NCBI GenBank assembly: GCA_021784535.1
Contig: JAJYHW010000024.1
Location: 1-13,427 of the forward strand
DNA from: a bacterium
GTDB lineage: Bacteria; Patescibacteriota; Microgenomatia; Levybacterales; UBA12049
DNA length: 13,427 nt
Reading direction: 5' to 3'
The notes beneath the pieces are model-generated. The model was not told where the DNA came from, did no database searches, and saw only the letters and a program-made list of their open reading frames with translations. This document shows, piece after piece, positions 7,659-13,427 of this stretch; the stretch's first letter is position 1; each line of letters starts with the position of its first letter. A program made the position numbers and the translations under genes.

Positions 7659-7803
7659 AAATCTTTTTTATTTTTCCCTACTTGGATTATTGCTTAGTGC
7701 AGGAAGTACAGGCGCAATAGTATATTTTCTTCTTTTTATCTACTTAATTTCCTCTTTATATTTTTTCGTGCAAAAAGCGTTAACCTTTCGGGAAAGTGAA
7801 TAG
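7642..7803 (+). CDS. Doubtful 53-residue hydrophobic ORF downstream of the copY-like pseudogene
   Basis: ATG 7642 to TAG 7801-7803 encodes a very hydrophobic peptide (LFYFSLLGLLLSAGSTGAIV then YFLLFIYLISSLYFF) with one or two possible membrane helices. The ATG overlaps the end of the repaired copY-like frame. The 3' third runs antisense through the end of the minus-strand membrane protein gene. BlaI/CopY genes are often followed by M56 (BlaR1-type) membrane peptidases, so this could be the stub of one. However, T-rich DNA yields hydrophobic frames by chance, and no M56 motif is visible. Confidence 0.25.
   Translation: MIRINKNLFYFSLLGLLLSAGSTGAIVYFLLFIYLISSLYFFVQKALTFRESE
7653..7675 (+). terminator. 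Weak AT-only hairpin with T tract after the copY-like gene
   Basis: AAATAAAAA (7653-7661) can pair with TTTTTATTT (7665-7673) around a three-base loop, giving nine A-U pairs that overlap the repaired copY-like stop and run into further T. The stem has no G-C pairs, so stability is low. It is the only terminator-like structure seen on the + strand after copA. Confidence 0.25.
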
Positions 7804-8258
7804 ATTGCAAGTAAAAGAAAGATTATAGAAATATAAAAAATCCATGTTTGATTTGCAATAGTGAAAAAGACAAACCCGGAACCTAAAAATCCAAAAAGCA
7901 TGGGAATTGCCATTGAGGAACAGGTTCCTAAGCCAAATAATAAAGCAGGAAGTCCGCTAATAATTCCAAGATTTCCTTTACTAATGGCACATAGCTTTGT
8001 CTGTTTGTTTTTCAGCATGTAATAAAACATAAGTATCAACGTGCTTTCTAAAATAGATACGAGTAAAACGACTATATAATCCTGCATTGACATAAGTTGC
8101 TTTTGGTAACTGAGGCTATTTCCGGGGATAGTTTTTACAGGAATAAGGTAATCCAAGAAAGCTATAAGAAATACCAGTACAATAAATGACAATAAATATC
8201 CCTTTTTGCTACATATTAGTTTGAGTGCATATAGAGGTTGTAATACAGCGTTTTTCAT
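7740..8258 (-). CDS. Uncharacterised polytopic membrane protein with a GTCSSMAIPM helix
   Basis: I do not recognise this 172-residue protein. It has about five hydrophobic segments, near residues 20-38, 60-82, 97-117, 118-134 and 138-154, and a basic C-terminus (SRKVNAFCTKKYKEEIK). The most striking stretch is GLPALLFGLGTCSSMAIPM then LFGFLGSG (102-127): a Gly/Pro-rich helix pair with C113, M116 and M120. It loosely recalls the cysteine-bearing first helices of MerT-type metal permeases, but is not a clear match. Other cysteines are C16, C90 and C163. It lies 82 bases downstream of the Met-rich SHOCT gene on the same strand and inside the copper island, so a role in metal transport or membrane redox chemistry is a reasonable guess only. 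The ATG at 8258 is well placed; upstream DNA is AT-rich with TATTAT at 8271-8276 on the minus strand but no convincing -35. Confidence 0.75.
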   Translation of the reverse strand: MKNAVLQPLYALKLICSKKGYLLSFIVLVFLIAFLDYLIPVKTIPGNSLSYQKQLMSMQDYIVVLLVSILESTLILMFYYMLKNKQTKLCAISKGNLGIISGLPALLFGLGTCSSMAIPMLFGFLGSGFVFFTIANQTWIFYISIIFLLLAIYSLSRKVNAFCTKKYKEEIK

Positions 8259-8340
8259 AAAATGACACTAATAATAGTAGCATTAAGTGGTCAATTTTAT
8301 CAATCAACAGAAAAAACTCCATAGGATAGAAAATAGTTCC

Positions 8341-9021
8341 TTACCCTACATCTTTCTTCATTTCTTCAAATTCTTTCTTGGTAATTTCCCCTTTTGCGTA
8401 TCGTTCCTTCAGAATCTCCAATGCTGTCTTATGGTCTTTTGGAGCTTTTCCTGAGTTCCCAAGATAACGAACTAATGCAATAACACCCAGAATTACAAGA
8501 GCCCAAAAGAGAAGCATAAATATCCAGAATAGCCAACCGAAACCAAAGCCTCCCCAACCCATCATATTGTTCCAATCTCCGCCGTATCTCATCATAAGAT
8601 TACCACCTCCTCCCATAATCTGCATAAACCCTGTACCATTTTGAGGGTAGAATACATTCATATTACAACCACTTCCTCTTTCTCCCCAGGCAATATGCAT
8701 TTGTTCTTCTCCTTGTTTACCCATCATTGCTTTCATCATATTGTTCATTTGGATATGCTCTGCTGTGTTCCCAATTGCCTGACCCATAAAATATTCACCG
8801 ATTTTTTCAAAGTTATCATTTGTTAATTTTTGACAGGTCGTTGTTTTATTTTTTAATTGATCCAGAAGTTTTTTCCCTTCCTGTTCTTCTGCTTGCTGGC
8901 TCTGTATTGAGGCCTTATCAATAGAGGAGTTTGAGAATCCCATCATCTGTGCATGTGCCGTGTGGGGAGTAAACGTAAAGAGTCCAAGAATGATAATAAA
9001 TAGTATAAGTAATCTTTTCAT
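8341..9021 (-). CDS. Exported Met-rich protein with one membrane helix and a C-terminal SHOCT domain
   Basis: From the ATG at 9021 the product is 226 residues. It begins with a signal peptide (MKRLLILFIIILGLFTFTPH then TAHAQ; cleavage likely after AHA, residue 24). The exported part has two cysteines (C63 in TTTCQKL and C119 in GSGCNMN) and Met-rich runs: MNNMMKAMM (92-100), EQMH (106-109), NLMM (141-144) and NNMMGW (151-156). A membrane helix spans about 161-185, followed by a short charged SHOCT domain (about 198-224: ALEILKERYAKGEITKKEFEE). Met clusters and paired Cys are common Cu(I) ligands, so a copper-binding or relay role near CopA is inferred. The upstream oxidoreductase remnant ends one base before this ATG, implying translational coupling in the ancestral operon. 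A longer start at 9054 (MRSIGYGNGFN) would overlap that remnant and lie before the signal peptide, so I reject it. Confidence 0.85.
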   Translation of the reverse strand: MKRLLILFIIILGLFTFTPHTAHAQMMGFSNSSIDKASIQSQQAEEQEGKKLLDQLKNKTTTCQKLTNDNFEKIGEYFMGQAIGNTAEHIQMNNMMKAMMGKQGEEQMHIAWGERGSGCNMNVFYPQNGTGFMQIMGGGGNLMMRYGGDWNNMMGWGGFGFGWLFWIFMLLFWALVILGVIALVRYLGNSGKAPKDHKTALEILKERYAKGEITKKEFEEMKKDVG

Positions 9022-9022
9022 A

Positions 9023-9427
9023 TTAAAACCATTTCCATAACCAATACTTCTCAAATTTCATCTTTGAAAGATACCAGATTTTTGATGGATTTTTCATATT
9101 CATAACAGGTACAGATTCCGTATACATATTACCAGATGTAAACCCAGCTTTGTCAAATCCTGTTTCCAGAAAACAGGATGCTTTTCCGTCATATATTTTT
9201 GTTTCTTTTTTACCCTTGATCCGACACGCTATGGTGTCTGCGATAACTTCAGCTTGCGCATGAGCAAAGACGCCCGCTTTTGGTAATGGCTTCCCAGAAG
9301 AGAGAAGGATAACATTTGTCTATAAGAATGATTTTTGCCGCCTTGCCAGCCTTTTTGTCAATACATTGGCAGTAACTATTCCTCCTATGCCTCCGCCTAA
9401 AATGATGATTGTTGATTGTTTCCCCAT
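9023..9427 (-). pseudogene. Remnant of FAD-dependent NAD(P)/sulfide:quinone-type oxidoreductase with internal deletion
   Basis: Read on the minus strand from ATG 9427, the frame opens with the dinucleotide-binding loop STIIILGGGIGGIVTANVL then TKRL and hits TAG at 9320-9322. A neighbouring frame over the same bases reads KIILIDK, the expected next Rossmann strand, so a one-base shift occurred. After the stop the original frame resumes with KPLPKAGVFAHAQAEVIADT, then GKASCFLETGFDKAGF and FEKYWLWKWF, ending at TAA 9023-9025. This is the C-terminal part of pyridine nucleotide-disulfide/SQR-like flavoproteins, including the conserved LPKAGVFAH segment. Intact relatives are near 380-430 residues. 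Only about 35 N-terminal and 98 C-terminal residues remain, so roughly 250 or more central residues, including the NAD domain and redox cysteines, are gone. Its stop lies one base before the SHOCT gene start. Confidence 0.85.
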
Positions 9428-9485
9428 ATGTTTAAGTTGAAAGAATAATTGTTAACTTCATTGTGCTGTTTCTTTTTCGTGCATA

Positions 9486-9514
9486 TTTTTATATCCATCA
9501 AAAAGATTTGTCAA
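9486..9514 (-). promoter_or_regulatory. Promoter of the minus-strand oxidoreductase-SHOCT cluster
   Basis: On the minus strand a perfect TTGACA (plus coordinates 9509-9514) is followed by TAAAAA at 9486-9491 with a 17-base spacer, or TATAAA at 9488-9493 with 15. Transcription would start near 9478 and run leftward through the pseudogene into the Met-rich protein. No CsoR-like G-tract palindrome was seen nearby. Confidence 0.5.
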
Positions 9515-9620
9515 GTTATGTATAAATGCTATCGTTTGAAATTTGATAAAGTTTTATTGTTTGAATGTAATTCCGATTGAAGCGTGACTAATGCACTGAC
9601 ATATTGCCTCAAAATTGCTA

Positions 9621-9650
9621 TTGACAAGCTTTATATAGCTGTGATCTAAT
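9621..9650 (+). promoter_or_regulatory. Pilin gene promoter with extended -10
   Basis: TTGACA (9621-9626) is followed after 18 bases by TCTAAT (9645-9650, 5 of 6), preceded by TG at 9642-9643, the extended -10 signature. The start is predicted near 9657, only about eight bases before the pilin ATG. The 237-base gap at 9428-9664 otherwise holds only this promoter and the opposing minus-strand one; I see no gene in it. Confidence 0.65.
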
Positions 9651-9664
9651 TGATATAGGGTCAT

Positions 9665-10201
9665 ATGGGCAAGCAATTTTTTTCTAAGGTGAGAGTATTT
9701 TATCAAGAGGGTTTTACGCTTATTGAGCTTCTTGTTGTTCTTGGAATCCTTGGAATTCTTGCCGCTGCGCTTTTGGCAGCAATCAATCCTGTTGAGCAGC
9801 TCAATAAAGCACGGGATGCTGCTCTTGAGAATACGGCTTCTGAATTTATCAGCGCAACCGTACAATATTATGCTGCACATAATACACTTCCCTGGACCAC
9901 AGGTTGTTATCCTTCAGCAGGGTTAAATGGTCAGATTACTTCAGTGAGTCTAAGTAGTCTGTCAAACTGTATTACAAATCCTCTTGTATCTGAAGGAGAG
10001 TTAAAACAGTCATTTTTGAGCAATACAGCAAATTTGCAAAATATTTATATTACTTCAACGGGCCCAAATACTACAATGGCATGTTTTCAACCGCAATCTC
10101 ATACAGTGCAGGCTGATGCAAATTCCAAATATAACCAGAATGGCACGGTAAACGCAAGCTGCCCTTCCGTTGGCAATAGCTGCTATTGGTGTGCGCAATA
10201 G
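9665..10201 (+). CDS. Type IV pilin/pseudopilin-like protein with six cysteines
   Basis: A 178-residue prepilin. The class III leader MGKQFFSKVRVFYQEG ends at Gly16, before the mature start FTLIELLVVLGILGILAAAL, which keeps the conserved Glu at mature position 5 (E21). A prepilin peptidase would cleave after Gly16, and the hydrophobic helix forms the fibre core. It continues with AAINPVEQLNKARDA, characteristic of pilins in CPR bacteria. The globular part (about 60-178) has six cysteines (81, 102, 140, 166, 173, 176), the last two in the terminal CYWC motif, enough for three disulfides. No assembly ATPase, platform or peptidase gene is in the window, so whether it builds a surface pilus, a secretion pseudopilus or a DNA-uptake fibre cannot be told. 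The ATG at 9665 is supported by the leader length and by the promoter eight bases upstream. Confidence 0.88.
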   Translation: MGKQFFSKVRVFYQEGFTLIELLVVLGILGILAAALLAAINPVEQLNKARDAALENTASEFISATVQYYAAHNTLPWTTGCYPSAGLNGQITSVSLSSLSNCITNPLVSEGELKQSFLSNTANLQNIYITSTGPNTTMACFQPQSHTVQADANSKYNQNGTVNASCPSVGNSCYWCAQ

Positions 10202-10215
10202 TGCTTTACACTACC

Positions 10216-10244
10216 TTGAATTAACTCCATCTTTGAAGTACAAT
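10216..10244 (+). promoter_or_regulatory. ileS promoter, predicted leaderless
   Basis: TTGAAT (10216-10221, 4 of 6) and TACAAT (10239-10244, 5 of 6) are spaced by exactly 17 bases. Seven bases separate the -10 from the ileS ATG at 10252, so the transcript would begin at or beside the start codon. There is no room for a Shine-Dalgarno site or a T-box leader. Confidence 0.6.
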
Positions 10245-10251
10245 TGAATAC

Positions 10252-13092
10252 ATGTTTAATCCTGTTGACCCCAAAGTTGATTTCGCGAAATTAGAAGAAA
10301 AAATTACAGAATATTGGAAGAAAAATAATATTTTTGAAAAATCAATTTCTTCCCGTCCTGCAGGAAAACGATGGACATTTTTGGATGGTCCGCCATTTGT
10401 CACTGGCATGCCGCATTATGGATCACTTCTCTCAAGTCTTCCCAAAGATGTTTTTGGCCGTTATTGGACAATGAAAGGGTATCGGGTACGTCGTGTCTGG
10501 GGTTGGGATGGTCACGGATTGCCGATTGAGAACAAGGTTGAAAATGAGCTTGAAATTAAAAGTAAAAAAGATATAGAAGAAGTGGTAGGCGTTAAGAAAT
10601 TTGTCGATGAGTGCAAGCATTACGTGAATGTTATTTCTTCGGATTGGGAATGGTACGTCGACCGTATCGGTCGATGGGTTGATTTTAAAAATGCGTATAA
10701 GACATGGAATACTGATTATATGGAATCTGTTATGTGTGTTTTTAAAAAAATGTATGAGAAGGGTTATATCTATAAAGGCCTTCGCGTTTCTCTCTATTGT
10801 CCTCATTGCGCAACGCCTATCTCAAATTTTGAAGTTGCTATGGATGCTGAAAATTATAAAGAAATTCAAGATGATACAACGACGTATAAGTATAAGATTC
10901 AAGATTTAGGGTTAACGAGTAAAGATAAGAATATCGCAGGTAAAGCATATTTTCTCGCATGGTCAACGACTCCATGGAATAAACTCGTTACAACTGCGCT
11001 TGCGGTGAATCCGAAGTTTGTTTATTCATTCGTTTTTCAGAATGATGAGGTATATGTTCTTGCAAAGTCAACGCTTAAAATGCTTGGAGATAAAAAAACA
11101 TACAAAGTTTTAAAAGAAGTGAATGGCTCTGAGTTGGTCGGCATGAAATTCGAGCCTCATTATGATTATTACAAAAACAAAGTCGCAAAAGGCGTCAAAG
11201 TGTTTGAGATTATTCCTGGCAATTTTGTAACAGCAGATGAGGGAACCGGCATTGTCACGATTGCAGCCTATGGTGAGGAAGATTTGAAAGCAATGCACGA
11301 GCACAATGTGCACATTGAAACACATTTGGATGATGAGGGACATATCAAACCAGAAGTTCCGCAATTTGCAGGCTTGTATTACCTAAAAGCCAATAAAGCT
11401 GTTGATGAAGATTTGGAGAAACGCGGTTTGATCTATAAGATTATCACTCAGCCGCATCGTGTTCCTCTTTGCTGGCGTTGCCATACGCGATTGTATTACG
11501 CGCCGATTGATGCGTGGTTTGTGAACGTACAGAAATTAAAGCCTTTGATGAAGCAAACCAATGAGCAAGTGAATTGGTTTCCGAATCATTTTAAGCATGG
11601 AAGATTTCTTAAGAGTCTGGAAAATGCGCCTGACTGGAATATTTCACGAAATCGATACTGGGGCTCACCAGTACCAGTATGGGAATGTAAATGCGGTGAA
11701 AGATTTGTTCCGGGTTCCATGAAAGAACTTGAAGAGGCCTCCGGACAAAAGGTTAAGGAATTACATAAGCCTGATATTGATGATGTCATCGTTACTTGTA
11801 AAAAGTGTGGCAAAAAAGCACATCGTGTCCCAGAAGTGTTGGACAGCTGGATTGAAGCAGGCTCTGCATCTTTTGCCGAGCGACATTTTCCGTTTGATCA
11901 GACTGAAAAGTTGGAAGATTTCTTTCCGCCCGATTTCATCTCAGAATATACCGGACAGATTCGTGCGTGGTTTTATGTATTGCATGTGATTGGCGCAGCG
12001 CTTTATGCATCACGAGCTTTCAAAAATGTAAATGTGACGGGAGTTATCTTGGGGACTGACGGGCGCAAAATGAGTAAAAATTTTAAAAATTATCCTGACC
12101 CTCGTGAAATGCTTGAAAAATACGGCGGTGATGCGTTGCGCTTGTATCTTCTCGGTAGTCCGGTGATGCATGGGGAAGATATTTTGATTTCGGAGGAACA
12201 ATATAAAATGCAGGTTCGCTCAACAATGCTGATTTTGTGGAATGTATACAATTTTTTTGTGAGTAATGCAATTTTGGATGGTTGGGATAGTAAGAGGGCT
12301 TCAAATAAGGCAAGCACGAATGTTTTAGACACGTGGATTGTGGCACGACTCAATGAGTTAGTGCGAATGGTGACCGATTCATTGGATGGTTATGATACTG
12401 TTTCTGCTATTGATGCGGTAAAATTTTTTGTTAATGACTTATCAACGTGGTATATCCGCCGCAGCAGGGAAAGGGTAGGGCCAAGAACAGAAAAGACACA
12501 AGATAAAGATTTTTTCTATGAAACTACCTATCGTGTCCTTGCAATACTTTGCAAACTTCTAGCTCCTATTGCACCATTTATTACAGAGGAAGTCTATCGT
12601 AATTTGACAGGTAAAGAGTCAGTCCATTTAGCAGATTGGCCTGTCAGTTCCTCAGATATTGACGAAACGATTAATCTGGAGATGGATCTTGTCAGAAAGA
12701 TAGTTGAAATTGCTTTGTCAAAAAGAAAAGAAGCGCAAATTAAAGTTCGTCAACCATTAAACAGCTTAACCTACTTTTTAGAAAATAAACTTTCTGAAGA
12801 CTTAGAGGTAGTATTGGCAAAGGAATTAAATGTGAAAGAAGTGAAATATCAAAAGGGTGATCTTGCTGTTGATCTGGATCTGGCAATTACTCCTGAACTG
12901 AAAGCGGAAGGGGAAGCCCGTGATATAGTCCGGATGATCCAGGACGAAAGAAAAAAAATCGGTACCAGACTTGATGAGCAGGTTTCAGTTTCTTTAAAAA
13001 ACTGGCCTTCGGGATTTGAAGAGTATATTAAAAAGCAAGCGCTCGTTGACACATTAGCAAAAGGCGAGTTTACCGTGAAGAGATTAGAGTAA
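10252..13092 (+). CDS. ileS: Isoleucyl-tRNA synthetase
   Basis: Class I aminoacyl-tRNA synthetase that charges tRNA-Ile in the cytoplasm; 946 residues, near full length for the family. Domains in order: the Rossmann catalytic half with LDGPPFVTGMPHYGSLL (44-60) and GWDGHGLP; a CPHC zinc pair (183-186); the CP1 editing domain with AWSTTPWN (236-243) and GTGIVTIAAYGEED; a second pair CWRC (407-410); and a further Cys set 479, 481, 516 and 519 (CKCG, CKKCG). Next come VPEVLDSWIEAG, the KMSKN loop (606-610) followed by FKNYPDP, the anticodon-binding helical domain, and a shorter C-terminal domain. KMSK-xx-NYPDP resembles the eukaryote-like IleRS2 class, often linked to low mupirocin sensitivity. 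The HIGH-like motif is HYGS (55-58), lacking the final His. The ATG at 10252 fits the family N-terminus (FNPVDPKVDFAKLEEKITEY). Confidence 0.95.
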   Translation: MFNPVDPKVDFAKLEEKITEYWKKNNIFEKSISSRPAGKRWTFLDGPPFVTGMPHYGSLLSSLPKDVFGRYWTMKGYRVRRVWGWDGHGLPIENKVENELEIKSKKDIEEVVGVKKFVDECKHYVNVISSDWEWYVDRIGRWVDFKNAYKTWNTDYMESVMCVFKKMYEKGYIYKGLRVSLYCPHCATPISNFEVAMDAENYKEIQDDTTTYKYKIQDLGLTSKDKNIAGKAYFLAWSTTPWNKLVTTALAVNPKFVYSFVFQNDEVYVLAKSTLKMLGDKKTYKVLKEVNGSELVGMKFEPHYDYYKNKVAKGVKVFEIIPGNFVTADEGTGIVTIAAYGEEDLKAMHEHNVHIETHLDDEGHIKPEVPQFAGLYYLKANKAVDEDLEKRGLIYKIITQPHRVPLCWRCHTRLYYAPIDAWFVNVQKLKPLMKQTNEQVNWFPNHFKHGRFLKSLENAPDWNISRNRYWGSPVPVWECKCGERFVPGSMKELEEASGQKVKELHKPDIDDVIVTCKKCGKKAHRVPEVLDSWIEAGSASFAERHFPFDQTEKLEDFFPPDFISEYTGQIRAWFYVLHVIGAALYASRAFKNVNVTGVILGTDGRKMSKNFKNYPDPREMLEKYGGDALRLYLLGSPVMHGEDILISEEQYKMQVRSTMLILWNVYNFFVSNAILDGWDSKRASNKASTNVLDTWIVARLNELVRMVTDSLDGYDTVSAIDAVKFFVNDLSTWYIRRSRERVGPRTEKTQDKDFFYETTYRVLAILCKLLAPIAPFITEEVYRNLTGKESVHLADWPVSSSDIDETINLEMDLVRKIVEIALSKRKEAQIKVRQPLNSLTYFLENKLSEDLEVVLAKELNVKEVKYQKGDLAVDLDLAITPELKAEGEARDIVRMIQDERKKIGTRLDEQVSVSLKNWPSGFEEYIKKQALVDTLAKGEFTVKRLE

Positions 13093-13143
13093 AGTTTTTA
13101 CGGTAATGCATCGTAATCAACGTCCTTGCTAGTGATTCCATTT

Positions 13144-13427
13144 ATGAAAAAGGCTCTTCGTATTGACTTCTTATTATTACTTCCGGTTGTCGTTTTGGTT
13201 TCAGTGAGTCTGGTTACATTGCTTTCATTGAATTTTGATTATTTCAAAAGTCAAATGGTTTCAGTCGCTATTGGGCTTACGGCATTTTTCATTTTTTCCC
13301 AGATCAATATAGATTTTATCAGACAATTCAAATGGCCGGTTTATATTTCTTCACTTATTTTTTTGCTGATTACATTAGCGATTGGTATCCAAAGCCATGG
13401 TGCAGTAAGATGGATAGATGTTTTAGG
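13144..13427 (+). CDS. SEDS-family peptidoglycan polymerase RodA/FtsW, N-terminal part (3' partial)
   Basis: ATG at 13144 opens a frame that runs off the window after about 94 residues. It begins MKKALRIDFLLLLPVVVLVS and shows three hydrophobic segments (about 9-28, 41-58 and 69-84). It then reaches SHGAVRWIDVL, matching the GA-RWI motif that follows the early helices in RodA/FtsW proteins. SEDS proteins polymerise glycan strands from lipid II together with a class B penicillin-binding protein. RodA (elongation) seems slightly likelier than FtsW because the start is short and hydrophobic, but the visible part cannot decide. It lies 51 bases after ileS; no convincing promoter or terminator was found in that gap. 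Confidence 0.8.
   Translation, partial: MKKALRIDFLLLLPVVVLVSVSLVTLLSLNFDYFKSQMVSVAIGLTAFFIFSQINIDFIRQFKWPVYISSLIFLLITLAIGIQSHGAVRWIDVL

Noticed and set aside
9554..9880. Minus-strand 108-codon ORF crossing the pilin start
   Set aside because: It is antisense to the clearly coding pilin leader and has no recognisable features; it is a shadow frame.
12083..12353. Overlapping minus-strand ORFs of 87 codons within ileS
   Set aside because: They lie opposite the KMSKN and anticodon-domain coding sequence and show no independent coding signal.
1..13427. tRNA or rRNA genes, CRISPR arrays, insertion sequences or long repeats
   Set aside because: Reading the gaps on both strands showed no cloverleaf, no spaced repeats, no transposase fragment and no long terminal inverted repeats.

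Overview
The window looks like a chromosomal segment from a low-GC Candidate Phyla Radiation (Patescibacteria) bacterium, probably Microgenomates-like. This is inferred from the compact layout, the pseudopilin with an FTLIELL...AAINPVEQLNKARDA start, the ftsQ-ftsA-ftsZ neighbourhood, the style of the copper genes and the near absence of Shine-Dalgarno motifs. I cannot place it more precisely from sequence alone. All recognisable genes end in TAA or TAG, and no gene needs a recoded UGA.

Bases 1-4500 (+ strand) are a cell-division block: the 3' end of an FtsQ-like gene, ftsA, a polytopic GT-C (ArnT/PMT-like) glycosyltransferase inserted between ftsA and ftsZ, and ftsZ with its own candidate promoter. 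FtsA carries the C-terminal amphipathic helix and FtsZ the C-terminal [10 protein letters not shown] peptide, so both halves of the membrane-tethering pair are present.

Bases 4501-9427 are a copper-handling island. The + strand holds a promoter overlapped by a CsoR-type operator, csoR with the full Cys36/His61/Cys65 copper site, a 29-residue membrane microprotein, a Cu+ P1B ATPase (copA), and a CopY/BlaI-type repressor broken by two one-base frameshifts. The - strand holds a second cluster, read from about 9427 down to 7740. It contains a heavily deleted FAD-dependent (sulfide:quinone-reductase-like) oxidoreductase pseudogene, an exported Met-rich SHOCT protein whose start lies one base after the pseudogene's stop, and an unrecognised polytopic membrane protein. 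CsoR probably derepresses its operon in excess Cu+, CopA then exports the ion, and the Met-rich protein is a candidate extracytoplasmic metal binder. The broken repressor and oxidoreductase suggest the island is decaying.

Bases 9428-13427 return to housekeeping genes on the + strand: a type IV pilin-like gene with six cysteines, ileS (isoleucyl-tRNA synthetase with HYGS and KMSKN signature variants), and the start of a SEDS-family rodA/ftsW gene cut by the window edge. A recurring feature is near-consensus promoters lying so close to the start codon (ileS, the copY-like gene, the pilin, ftsZ) that leaderless or very short-leader transcripts are predicted. No tRNA, rRNA, CRISPR array or insertion sequence was seen.
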